52,860 nt of DNA from Syntrophobacteraceae bacterium (lineage in GTDB: Bacteria; Desulfobacterota; Syntrophobacteria; Syntrophobacterales; Syntrophobacteraceae), in the NCBI GenBank assembly GCA_003566995.1, contig PXBG01000149.1, positions 1-52,860 of the forward strand, read 5' to 3'. This document shows, one piece after another, positions 8,132-16,837 of the stretch (its first letter is position 1; the number at the start of each line of letters is the position of its first letter). Position numbers and translations under genes: made by a program. The notes beneath the pieces were generated by a model. The model was given only the letters and a program-made list of their open reading frames with translations, did not search any database and had not been told where the DNA came from.

Positions 8132-9011
8132 GTTTTTGAATCTTCTCTGGGGAACGGTGATCCTGCGGCCCTATGTGTTTGCCTTCCTGGGCATTTACCT
8201 GCTGGCGGCTGGATTTCACATGGGCTGGAAGCGCACTTTCCTCTACATTCCAGCAGGTTATTTCATCGCCTGGGCCTCGGAATTTGCGTCCATCCACTGG
8301 GGATTCCCCTACGGGGACTACTACTACCTTCTCGACACTCTGGACCGGGAACTTTGGGTTTTGGGCGTCCCCTTCATGGACTCTCTTTCCTATGTGTTCC
8401 TGTCTTATTGCAGCTACTCCCTGGCGGTGGCCCTTTTGAGCCCCAATGGCATGGCACGGGGACACTTTCTGGTGCTGGAGACCCGTGCCATCAGGCGCTC
8501 CTGGCAGACCCTCGTTCTGGGTTCCTTCCTCTTTGTTTTTCTCGATGTGCTCACCGATCCTGTCGCTCTCCAGGGCTACCGGTGGTTTCTGGGGCAGATT
8601 TATGGATATCACCATCCCGGGGTTTACTTTGGCATTCCCATGAGCAATTTTGCGGGGTGGCTCCTCGTGGGATTTGCCCTCACAGCCACCCTGCAATCAC
8701 TGGATCGTTTTTCCGGACTGGAATCCCCACCCGGTGAAACGCTGCGAAGCCTTCCTTCCCTTCGGCTCCTGGGGCCCGTTTTATACTTTTCCGTTCTCTG
8801 CTTCAATCTTGCCGTCACCTTTCATATCGGAGAAGATCTTCTGGGGGCAGTGGGCTGCTTGCTCGTCTTTTACACTTTTCTCATGGCCGGTTTTTTCACC
8901 CTCTACAAAGTGCAAAACCTCCATGCCTGCCACATCAGGGACCATCTCAAAGATTTTCCTCAGCTGGAAAGCGAAACACTGCGAAAAAGGCTGCAGGACC
9001 TTGAACACTGA
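8124..9011 (+). CDS. carotenoid-biosynthesis-type membrane protein (DUF422/CruF-like)
   Basis: A 295-residue integral membrane protein with about seven hydrophobic segments. The conserved motifs of the DUF422 family are visible: EFASIHWGFPYGDYYY near residue 55, GVPFMDSLSYVFLSY, LDVLTDPVA and YFGIPMSNFAGW. Members include bacterioruberin- and carotenoid-hydratase CruF-type enzymes that add water to acyclic isoprenoid ends. Its start overlaps the hpnH stop by 8 bp, with GGTGGA upstream, so it is tightly tied to hopanoid side-chain genes. No phytoene synthase or desaturase is nearby. It may act on a carotenoid made elsewhere or on a hopanoid/squalene intermediate; the latter is speculation. It ends 48 bp before the convergent hpnG. 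Confidence 0.82.
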   Translation: MPEFLNLLWGTVILRPYVFAFLGIYLLAAGFHMGWKRTFLYIPAGYFIAWASEFASIHWGFPYGDYYYLLDTLDRELWVLGVPFMDSLSYVFLSYCSYSLAVALLSPNGMARGHFLVLETRAIRRSWQTLVLGSFLFVFLDVLTDPVALQGYRWFLGQIYGYHHPGVYFGIPMSNFAGWLLVGFALTATLQSLDRFSGLESPPGETLRSLPSLRLLGPVLYFSVLCFNLAVTFHIGEDLLGAVGCLLVFYTFLMAGFFTLYKVQNLHACHIRDHLKDFPQLESETLRKRLQDLEH

Positions 9012-9059
9012 TTTTCGGGCAAGGACCATTGCTTCCCCTTCTCCCTTCGTCGGAAGATT

Positions 9060-9914
9060 TCAACGGAGACCCGGTTGCTCAGGACCCTTGAACCACTCAC
9101 ATGCATGAGCTTGAGTGCCACCGTTGTCCAAAAAGTTTGTCAGCACAAGCGCCAGAGCCCGGGAAGCCCGCAAAGAGTTTTTCCAGGATTGGACGAGAAA
9201 AGAGACAAGGCAGGGTTTTCTGGCCACTTCAAGCAGCACCTTCGAAGGAGACAAACGTCCCCGAAAGTCCGCAATGAAAGCGGGATCCAGCAGGATTTCA
9301 TCTTCAGGACCATCACTGATCGCCCGCAGAATCAGAAGAGGAAGACCATGTTCATGGGCGGCTTCAGACACATGAAAACTCTCCATGTCCACAGCCATCG
9401 GGGCATGTTCCTCCTGGCACAGGGCAGAAAGAAGGTTTTTGGGCGTCAGACCTTTCACGGTGACCAGGGAGCACGCTTTCACTCCATGTGGCTGCAGGGC
9501 CTGGCTTTTCTCCAGGGAATGCTTCATGTCAGGGTCTGCATGGAATTCCCGTGAGAATTCGCCCAATGGCTCAAAAACTCTCACACGCTCCACAAGACAC
9601 ACATCCCCCACCTGCAACTGGGCAGAGAGGCTTCCCCCATATCCGAATGAAACGATAAATTCCGGGCGGGGAGTGCCCGACAGTATCCATTGAAGGGCAC
9701 GGCCAATGGCTCCATGCCCCATGCCCGTTTCCGTGAGGTAGAAGTCACGGCGTCCCTTGCGGCAGTGAAATTGCCGAAAGGGCTCTTTGTGGCGCTGAAG
9801 CCAGCGGGGATGAAAAAGCTTTTGAAAAGCTCTGTACTCCTGGGGCAAAGCTGCCAGCAAGTGAACGTTTCTGGGTTCCAAGGGCTTCAAAAGGTTTTTT
9901 TGTGTCAAGCTCAC
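9060..9914 (-). CDS. hpnG: nucleoside-phosphorylase-family hopanoid protein HpnG (adenosylhopane nucleosidase)
   Basis: A 284-residue member of the MTA/SAH-nucleosidase and purine phosphorylase superfamily. Motifs are TGMGHG (63-68), the glycine-rich FGYGGSL (90-96), the ribose-binding DMES (176-179) and the catalytic-Asp segment ISDG (199-202). HpnG releases adenine from adenosylhopane, the step after HpnH, giving ribosylhopane. Family membership is clear; the hopanoid role is inferred from hpnA and hpnH being adjacent, though convergent. The frame begins at a GTG (9914) with GAAGGG about seven bases upstream; a TTG six bases further in is also possible. The 42-bp gap to the next upstream minus-strand gene suggests co-transcription with it. 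Confidence 0.83.
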   Translation of the reverse strand: MSLTQKNLLKPLEPRNVHLLAALPQEYRAFQKLFHPRWLQRHKEPFRQFHCRKGRRDFYLTETGMGHGAIGRALQWILSGTPRPEFIVSFGYGGSLSAQLQVGDVCLVERVRVFEPLGEFSREFHADPDMKHSLEKSQALQPHGVKACSLVTVKGLTPKNLLSALCQEEHAPMAVDMESFHVSEAAHEHGLPLLILRAISDGPEDEILLDPAFIADFRGRLSPSKVLLEVARKPCLVSFLVQSWKNSLRASRALALVLTNFLDNGGTQAHACEWFKGPEQPGLR

Positions 9915-9956
9915 TCCCCTTCCCTTCGGCTTGAAAACTCCTCAACCCGGCCTCTC

Positions 9957-10319
9957 TCACCAAAGCCGTATGTATTTGGTTCCCTCCCTCAGTTCTCCCC
10001 TCACCTTTTCCATGTGGCGCAGGGCGGCGATTTCCCGCTCCAGTTCGTCGCTGGAAATGTCCAGTCGAAGGGCCAGTTCATCAGGCCTCATTCCTCCTGT
10101 TTCCTTGAGAAGGCCCAGCAGTCTTTGCTGGCGATCCGTGAGGGGCAAAACGGTGGTTCCATGTTTTTCCAGGGACTTGGCGCTGTGCACAGACCAGGGG
10201 TCGCAGGTTTTGGGCTGAAAGACGAGATCCAGGTAACAGTCTTCGCACAGTGCTTTTCCATGGTGAGTGCGAAGTTCATCGGCTTCTACGGTACCACCGC
10301 ATTTGCTGCAGTTTTCCAT
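9957..10319 (-). CDS. small zinc-ribbon / winged-helix protein
   Basis: A 120-residue protein not recognised as a named family. The N-terminus has two CxxC pairs (CSKC at 4-7, CEDC at 25-28), forming a probable zinc ribbon of the LIM/DnaK-suppressor style. The C-terminal half (about 60-120) reads as a DNA-binding helix-turn-helix: LTDRQQRLLGLLKE, then RPDELALRLDISSDELEREIAALR, then a basic wing. This suggests a small transcription regulator or nucleic-acid-binding adaptor. It lies 42 bp upstream of hpnG on the same strand, so it could regulate or simply be co-transcribed with it. Confidence 0.7.
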   Translation of the reverse strand: MENCSKCGGTVEADELRTHHGKALCEDCYLDLVFQPKTCDPWSVHSAKSLEKHGTTVLPLTDRQQRLLGLLKETGGMRPDELALRLDISSDELEREIAALRHMEKVRGELREGTKYIRLW

Positions 10320-10497
10320 CGATCTTTATCCTTTCTTTATCTTGAATCGAATGTGTGCCCGGAAACAAAGTGAATACCGGGGCTCGTCATGAAGTTTTTA
10401 ATCATCTCCTTGTGTTCCAAAAAGTCATTTGGATAGGATTTGCAATTCTTATACAGGAATGTTAAAAGCTGAACACCATCAAGATTCATTCAACCTT

Positions 10498-10725
10498 GGT
10501 CGTGCTAGGCGGGGAGTTAGCGGTGCCCTGTCACTCGAAATCCGCTCAGCGAGGCTGAATCCCCTCTGGCGGACTCTGGCTGGATGGGCCGTTTCTAATC
10601 CCGGTGTCGATTGGACACCGCGCAACAGTCGAATACAAACCCCGTCAGGTCCGGAAGGAAGCAGCGGTAAGTATCACCGGCTGTGTCGTGGTTTACTCTA
10701 ATCAGTCACCGGGAGGTGAGCGGTC
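10498..10725 (+). ncRNA. ffs: signal recognition particle RNA (enlarged bacterial form)
   Basis: The universally conserved SRP core GTCAGGTCCGGAAGGAAGCA is present at 10644-10663, forming the Ffh-binding domain. The 5' end GGTCGTGCTAGGCGGGGAG with GCGGTGCCCTGT resembles the start of the longer SRP RNAs of sulfate-reducing bacteria. The 3' end pairs back towards it (GAGCGGTC) and is followed by a six-T run at 10725-10730 that would end transcription. At about 228 nt it is roughly twice the E. coli 4.5S RNA, with extra stems between the 5' domain and the core. Ends are estimated by eye. A TATACA at 10450-10455 could be the -10 element of its promoter. Confidence 0.88.
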
Positions 10726-10777
10726 TTTTTTCCAGCGGGTTCAACAGAGGGTGCACGGCCAAGGATTTTTCAGGGCT

Positions 10778-13700
10778 TCAGAACGTTCCGGAAACATCTG
10801 TCGCCGCTCCAGTCTGGTCAAAATCTTCGCAACAACCCTTTGTTTCTTTCGCCGCATAGGGCAGCAAGGCTTTTGCCGTCGCTGATTCGTTCGAAAAACG
10901 GACAATTTCCTGAGGCGGCCCCTGCGCCACAACTCGTCCCCCCTCTTCTCCACTTCCCGGTCCCATGTCCAAAACATGATCGCACGCCCAAACCAGATCC
11001 ATGTTGTGCTCGATCACCAGGATGGTGTGTCCCTGGTCCCTCAGATGGCGCAACACATCCAGAAGACGCTTCACATCGGCCCGGTGCAATCCCGTGCTCG
11101 GTTCGTCCAGAATGTAAAGGGTGGCATGCCGGCTGTTTCCCAGTTCCCCCGCCAGCTTGATCCTTTGAGCCTCTCCTCCGGACAGGGTCGGGCTGGCCTG
11201 TCCCAGGGTCACATACCCCAGCCCCAGTTGAGTCAGGACTTTCAAAGGGTGCGCTATTCTCCCATAGGGTTCAAAAAAGCGGCTCCCTTCCTCCATGGTC
11301 ATCTGCAGTACCTGGGAGATATTCTTGTCCCTGTAGCGCACCGAAAGGGTTTCTTCGTTGAAGCGGGCTCCTCCGCAGGTGTGGCAGGGAACATACACCT
11401 CGGGAAGAAAGTTCATTTCCACACGTGCCTGCCCCTGTCCTTTGCACTCTTCACAGCGCCCTCCTTTTACATTGAAAGAAAAACGGCTCGCCGTAAACCC
11501 CCGCTCCCTGGACTGGGGATGCATGGCGAAGAGCTTTCGAATTTCGTCCCAGATGCCCACATAGGTGGCGGGAATGGATCGCGGAGTGCGCCCAATGGGA
11601 TTGTGATCCACTTCCAGCACACGCCTGAGGGACTCATGCCCCCGGATTTCTTTCACGGCGAAATCCATATCCGCCTGTCGCCGGCCCAATCGGGCCATGA
11701 GTCCATGATAAATCACCCGGTGAACCAGGGTGCTCTTACCGGCGCCCGAGACACCCGTCACGCACGTGATGGTTCCCAGGGGTATTCGAACATGGAGATT
11801 CTTGAGGTTCCTGACATTGGCACCCATCAGTTCCAGCCAGCCGAAACGGCCGGGTTCTATTCGCCGGGATGGTTCCAGCAAAGGATTCGCCCGGGTACCG
11901 AACCATTTGCCTGTGAGGGTTTCGTTTCTGGCACACAACTGCGAGAAGGTGCCCCTGGCGGTGACTTCGCCTCCCGCATTTCCCGCCCCGGGCCCCAGTT
12001 CCAGGAGCACGTCCGCACGTTTCATGGTGTCGGCGTCATGCTCCACGATAATGACGGTGTTTCCTTTGTCTTTCAGTTTTTCCAGGCTGTCCAAAAGCTT
12101 TTTATTGTCCGTGGGGTGCAGACCGATGGTGGGTTCATCGAGGATATAGCAGATCCCTTTGAGGTTTGAGCCCAATTGGGCAGCGAGGCGTATCCTTTGA
12201 GCTTCACCCCCTGAAAGGGTGTCCCCGGACCGGTCCAGGGAAAGGTAATCCAGACCCACGTGCTCAAGGAACTGGAGTCGCTCGGTGATTTCCCGTTTGA
12301 TGGGAAAAGCAATGGGTTTTTCATGTTTCCCGAAGGTCCACTCCTTCCACATGTGCAGGATTTCCCTCACGCTGCATCGTGCCATGGAGCCGATGGTCAG
12401 GCCTTTGAAACAGACGGATCTGGCCTGCTCATTGAGCCTTTCCCCTCCGCAGGCGGAACAGGGCATGGGGTGCTGATAAGGTTCCAGCACCTTTCCCATG
12501 CTGAAGTCCTGCGCCGCTTCATTGAGAATGGACAGCAAACCGGCCGATTTGCCCCTGATGCCATGGATCATTTTGGACCGCTGGTCCGGGGACAGGTCTT
12601 GAAAAGATGATCGAAAATCGATGCCCAACAGCTCTGACCACTGCTTTTCCAGCCGCTTTCCTGGCTGCTGAAACTTTTCACGCCAGACATTCGCACGGAG
12701 AAACCTCAAAAGTCCCTCTTCCAGGGGCACATCATGGGGACCGATCAGGCGCTCCGTATCCAGTTTTCTGCTCCATCCCATTCCCTCACAGGCGGGACAG
12801 GCTCCATGTCGGCTGTTGAAGGAGAACAGCCTCGGATCAAGGGGCGCCAGCCCCTTGTGGCAATGGACGCAATAAAGATGTTTGCTCAGGAGTCGCTCCT
12901 CGTCTCCCCTCCTGATCACGATGGAGCCTCCCCCCAGGGCAAGGGCCTTTTCCATAAGCGTTCGAAGCCTGACTCCGTGAACCTTGGCAGATTTGGAAGG
13001 CATGATGAGCACATCGATGTGGTGTTCCCGATGACGAGCCAGTGATGGGATGGGGTCCAGAGGGAGGTCCTGACCGTCCACGTGAACCCTTTCAAATCCC
13101 ATCCGCAAAAGCTTTTGAAACAAATCCCGATAGATTCCCTTTCGTCCGAGAACAAGGGGAGCATACACGGCCGTGTCTTTCTTTTTCAGTTCCCGCCCAG
13201 CAATGTCCAGAATACGATCGAAGGAGAGAGCCTCCAGTTCACGGTGACACTGCGGACATTCTTGTTTTCCAAGCTTTGCAAAAAGCAGCCTCAGAAAGTG
13301 ATAGATTTCCGTGATGGTTCCCACTGTAGACCTGCGGGTGAGTTGGCTGGTGCGCTGTTCGATGGCCACGGTGGGAGGAAGTCCCAACACCTGGTCCACG
13401 TCTGGTTTTTCCAGAATGCGGAAATACTGCCGCACATAGGTGGAAAGGCATTCCAGATAACGCCTCTGCCCTTCCGCAAAAAGCACATCAAAGGCCAGGG
13501 TGGATTTCCCCGAGCCACTGAGTCCCGTGAGCACGGTCATCTGGTTTCTGGGGAGTTCCGTTTCCTGAATTTTCAAGTTATGCTCGCGGGCACCGCGCAC
13601 CAGAATGGACCGGTTTGACTGGCCGGCCACTTTTTCCTCTGGTGAAAAACCGGAAACCTGGCTCTCTGAAAACGGCGGAAACCGCGTGCCGCCCGCGGTG

Positions 13701-16582
13701 CCGTCCATCTTCACATTCCGGGACTCAAAAAGTTTCGGGGATCCATCTTTTGACGAAGGGTTTCCTGGATTCAGTTTTGTCCTGAGAAACGAACCGGTTG
13801 GACTCCCATCCGCACGGGCCGCCACCTCAGGAGGTCCCTGGCACACCAGGTTCCCCCCCTGGGCACCTCCCCCGGGGCCAAGTTCCAAAAGCCAGTCACA
13901 GGCCGCAAGGAGGTCCACATTGTGTTCCACCACCAAAACCGTGTTTCCAAAAGTGACCAGCTGCTGCAAAACATCGAGGAGCTTCTGCAGATCGTGAGGA
14001 TGCAAGCCCGTGGTGGGTTCATCCAAAAGAAAGACCTTGTGACCCTTGTGGCCGGCCTTCCCTCTCAATGACCCCGATGAGGGCTTGAGATGCTGGATGA
14101 GCTTCAAGCGCTGAGCCTCACCCCCTGACAGGGTGCTCAAAGGCTGCCCCAGCTGCAGATGGTCGAGCCCCATGGCCATGATGGGGTCCAGGGCCTTGAT
14201 CAAGGCTTCATGTTCTGCAAACCGGTCCATCAAGTCGCGGGCGGTGCATTCCAGGACGTCGCTGATGGAAAGGCCCTTTGCCCGAATGTCAAGGATTTCA
14301 TCCCTGAACCTTCTCCCTTTGCACTGGGAACAGCGCACGTGCACATCCGCCAGAAACTGCATTTCAATTCTTTCGTACCCCTCCCCTTTGCAGAGTTCAC
14401 AGCGGCCTCCGGGAACATTGAAGGAAAAATGAGCGAGGGAGAAACCCCGAGCGGCGGATTCCGGCAGGGAAGCAAAGATTCTGCGTATGGAGTCCATGGC
14501 CTTGGTGTAGGTGAGCAGGTTGGCACGGGGTGTGCGCCCTATGGGCTGCTGATCCACCAGGAGCATTTCATCGATGTGGTGCAGCCCTTCAAGGCCATCC
14601 GCAAGGCCTGGAGTCTCCCTGGGCCGTCCTTTGCTTTTCAGGTACTGGCCATAAAGGGTCTTTTCCATGAGGGTGCTTTTTCCTGAACCGGAGACCCCGC
14701 AAATGCCCGTGACCAGGCCCAGGGGAAATTGGACCGTGAGATTTTTGAGATTGTTCTCCCGGGCGTTTTTCAGACGCAGGCTTCGCTCCCAGCAGGGTTC
14801 ACGCCTTTCATGAGAAGATGACACGGAGTAGCGTCCCGAGAGGTATTCACCCGTCAGGCTTTCCGGAAAATGTTCCAGTTCCTGGGGGGGGCCCTGAAAA
14901 ACGACACGCCCCCCCTGGTCACCGCCTGCAGGGCCCATGTCGATCACTTCCTGGGAAAAACGGATCATGCCCGGATCGTGTTCCACCACAACCACCGTGT
15001 TCCCCAGTTCCACCAGGTTTTGCAGCTGACTCATGAGACGCTCCTGGTCCCTGGGATGCAACCCCACACTGGGTTCGTCGAGGACGTAGAGCACGTTCAC
15101 CAGGGCTGAGCCGAGAGCTTTCGTCAGGTGAACCCTTTGCACTTCGCCTCCCGACAGGGTACGGGACTGGCGGTCCAGGGTGAGGTATTCGAGGCCCACG
15201 GAACAGAGGAAGTTCAAGCGCCGGGTGATTTCCGAAAGCAGCAGGGTTGCAGCACCATTCTGTTCCGGTTCAGACCATGGGTCTGAAAAAAAAGCGAGGG
15301 TTTCCTTCACGGGCCAGGAACAGATTTCCGCCAGATTGGCACCTCTGAAACGGTACAGGAGGGTCGTTGGTTGATAACGGGAGCCACCGCAGGCTGGGCA
15401 TGGAGTATAGGCCCGGTAGCGCGACAGAAAAACGCGCACATGCATCTTGTAGGTCTTGCTCTCCAACCATTGAAAAAAACCCTGAACACCATAAAATTTT
15501 TCATTTCCCTGAATGATTTCATCTTTTTGTTTTTGGGAAAGGTCCTGGAAAGGTACGTCCACGGGAATCGACCGGGAAGCGCAAAAACTCAGAAGATCAT
15601 CAAATTCTGGTCGATCAGGGGACCAGGGTTTGATGGCCCCCTCCCGAAGAGAAAGGCGGGGATCGGGAATGACGAGATCCATGTCCACGCCGATGGTTCT
15701 GCCAAAGCCACGGCATCGGGCGCAGGCTCCCAGGGGGCTGTTGAAAGAAAAGAGGTTGGGTGTGGCAGGGGAGAGAGGTTCAGAGGCGGCGCAGCGGGGG
15801 CAGGTCAGATCCTGGGTGAAGGGAATGACCTTGCCGGGAAGCACCACCACGGCCATTTTGCCTTTGCCTGTGAGGAACGCTGTCTGAATGGAATCGGTCA
15901 CCCGCTGAACCGAAGCACGGCCCCAGGAAATGCGGTCCACCACGACCAGCACCTCATGGTCCTTCAGAGAGCGCAACGACCTGGAGTCCAGGTCTTCCAG
16001 ATCCACAACCTTCCCTTCACTGAATATGCGAAGAAATCCCTGAGCCATGAGCCGGACAGGCCATTGGTCCGGGTCCTGAGGAATAAAGGGAAAGGTGACC
16101 AGAACCCTGCTTCCTTCCTCCAGATTCTGTGCCATGTCTTGAAGAACGCTCTGAGGCGTGTCTTCGACAATTGCCCGACCGCAGTGAGGGCAGTGGGGAA
16201 TGGCCAGGCGGGCGAAAAGGAGCTTCAAATAGTCGTTGATTTCCGTGATCGTCCCCACCGTGGACCGGGAGCTGCGAACGGAAGTGCTCGATTCAATGGC
16301 GATACTGGGGGGTATGCCCTCGATGAGTTCCGCGTGAGGAGGATCCATTCTTTCCAGAAATTGCCGTGCGTAGGGGGAAAAAGTCTCCACATACCGCCTT
16401 TGGCCTTCCGCGTAAAGAGTGTGCAGTGCAAGGCTTGATTTCCCCGATCCGCTGACGCCGCTCACGGCGATGAGCTTATAGAGAGGAATGTCCAGGTCAA
16501 TCCCTTTGAGATTATGCTGTGTCACGCCCCGAAGCCTTATGAAGTCATTGTGCGCCAATGGACAGTCCCCCGAAAACTGCAT
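10778..16582 (-). CDS. uvrA: excinuclease ABC subunit A, tandem double-UvrA fusion
   Basis: One 1934-residue frame encodes two complete UvrA units joined near residue 990; ordinary UvrA is about 940. Each half has two ABC ATPase cassettes. Walker A motifs are GVSGSGKS (42-49), a second near 627, GLSGSGKS near 1017 and GVSGAGKS near 1607, each paired with an LSGGE signature. Each half also carries UvrA zinc-finger CxxC pairs, such as CELCKGEG...CSQCKG in the first and CEECKGQG...CHTCGG in the second. UvrA normally dimerises to find DNA damage and loads UvrB; here one chain could replace the dimer. The halves have clearly diverged, so this is an old duplication rather than an assembly error. 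It is divergent from mutS, with a short palindrome in the shared upstream region. Similar long UvrA forms are known in some bacteria. Confidence 0.95.
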   Translation of the reverse strand: MQFSGDCPLAHNDFIRLRGVTQHNLKGIDLDIPLYKLIAVSGVSGSGKSSLALHTLYAEGQRRYVETFSPYARQFLERMDPPHAELIEGIPPSIAIESSTSVRSSRSTVGTITEINDYLKLLFARLAIPHCPHCGRAIVEDTPQSVLQDMAQNLEEGSRVLVTFPFIPQDPDQWPVRLMAQGFLRIFSEGKVVDLEDLDSRSLRSLKDHEVLVVVDRISWGRASVQRVTDSIQTAFLTGKGKMAVVVLPGKVIPFTQDLTCPRCAASEPLSPATPNLFSFNSPLGACARCRGFGRTIGVDMDLVIPDPRLSLREGAIKPWSPDRPEFDDLLSFCASRSIPVDVPFQDLSQKQKDEIIQGNEKFYGVQGFFQWLESKTYKMHVRVFLSRYRAYTPCPACGGSRYQPTTLLYRFRGANLAEICSWPVKETLAFFSDPWSEPEQNGAATLLLSEITRRLNFLCSVGLEYLTLDRQSRTLSGGEVQRVHLTKALGSALVNVLYVLDEPSVGLHPRDQERLMSQLQNLVELGNTVVVVEHDPGMIRFSQEVIDMGPAGGDQGGRVVFQGPPQELEHFPESLTGEYLSGRYSVSSSHERREPCWERSLRLKNARENNLKNLTVQFPLGLVTGICGVSGSGKSTLMEKTLYGQYLKSKGRPRETPGLADGLEGLHHIDEMLLVDQQPIGRTPRANLLTYTKAMDSIRRIFASLPESAARGFSLAHFSFNVPGGRCELCKGEGYERIEMQFLADVHVRCSQCKGRRFRDEILDIRAKGLSISDVLECTARDLMDRFAEHEALIKALDPIMAMGLDHLQLGQPLSTLSGGEAQRLKLIQHLKPSSGSLRGKAGHKGHKVFLLDEPTTGLHPHDLQKLLDVLQQLVTFGNTVLVVEHNVDLLAACDWLLELGPGGGAQGGNLVCQGPPEVAARADGSPTGSFLRTKLNPGNPSSKDGSPKLFESRNVKMDGTAGGTRFPPFSESQVSGFSPEEKVAGQSNRSILVRGAREHNLKIQETELPRNQMTVLTGLSGSGKSTLAFDVLFAEGQRRYLECLSTYVRQYFRILEKPDVDQVLGLPPTVAIEQRTSQLTRRSTVGTITEIYHFLRLLFAKLGKQECPQCHRELEALSFDRILDIAGRELKKKDTAVYAPLVLGRKGIYRDLFQKLLRMGFERVHVDGQDLPLDPIPSLARHREHHIDVLIMPSKSAKVHGVRLRTLMEKALALGGGSIVIRRGDEERLLSKHLYCVHCHKGLAPLDPRLFSFNSRHGACPACEGMGWSRKLDTERLIGPHDVPLEEGLLRFLRANVWREKFQQPGKRLEKQWSELLGIDFRSSFQDLSPDQRSKMIHGIRGKSAGLLSILNEAAQDFSMGKVLEPYQHPMPCSACGGERLNEQARSVCFKGLTIGSMARCSVREILHMWKEWTFGKHEKPIAFPIKREITERLQFLEHVGLDYLSLDRSGDTLSGGEAQRIRLAAQLGSNLKGICYILDEPTIGLHPTDNKKLLDSLEKLKDKGNTVIIVEHDADTMKRADVLLELGPGAGNAGGEVTARGTFSQLCARNETLTGKWFGTRANPLLEPSRRIEPGRFGWLELMGANVRNLKNLHVRIPLGTITCVTGVSGAGKSTLVHRVIYHGLMARLGRRQADMDFAVKEIRGHESLRRVLEVDHNPIGRTPRSIPATYVGIWDEIRKLFAMHPQSRERGFTASRFSFNVKGGRCEECKGQGQARVEMNFLPEVYVPCHTCGGARFNEETLSVRYRDKNISQVLQMTMEEGSRFFEPYGRIAHPLKVLTQLGLGYVTLGQASPTLSGGEAQRIKLAGELGNSRHATLYILDEPSTGLHRADVKRLLDVLRHLRDQGHTILVIEHNMDLVWACDHVLDMGPGSGEEGGRVVAQGPPQEIVRFSNESATAKALLPYAAKETKGCCEDFDQTGAATDVSGTF

Positions 16583-16601
16583 GATTGAAAAAAATCAGGT
16601 G

Positions 16602-16617
16602 ACCCATTCAAATGGGT
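16602..16617. promoter_or_regulatory. palindrome in the uvrA 5' region
   Basis: A perfect inverted repeat ACCCATT-CA-AATGGGT lies 20-35 bp upstream of the uvrA start codon, in the region shared with divergent mutS. Its position and length suit an operator, for example for an SOS-type repressor, but the sequence matches no LexA box I know. Confidence 0.3.
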
Positions 16618-16724
16618 GTGCTCCCCGCAAACCACCCAGTGAATCTAATCGGTACAGAGAAAATGGCCAATGGCCGTGCCGATTTTTTTGTGCAGCGGGT
16701 CAAGCCTGCGCGGCAAACTATTCC

Positions 16725-16753
16725 TTGATCTTCAAGGTGACAGTGGATAAAAA
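16725..16753 (+). promoter_or_regulatory. possible sigma-70 promoter of mutS
   Basis: TTGATC (16725-16730) and TAAAAA (16748-16753) are separated by 17 bp, upstream of the mutS start at 16838. The match to TTGACA/TATAAT is moderate. Confidence 0.4.
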
Positions 16754-16837
16754 TTCACTTTGTTTTTTTGCGCCAGCTTTCAAAGGCCGCTCTCGTTCAG
16801 CATTCGTTGTTTTTCCAGGAGAGGATCTTTTCGCACC

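Noticed and set aside
10976-12169. Long open frame antisense to uvrA (397 codons), with others at 15371-16438 and 210-2018 antisense to the sensor kinase
   Set aside because: They are shadows of strongly coding sequence on the other strand, without domains or ribosome sites.
13500-13620. Double UvrA as an assembly artefact joining two uvrA genes
   Set aside because: The frame is continuous through a linker and the two halves differ in sequence throughout, as expected for an old fusion.
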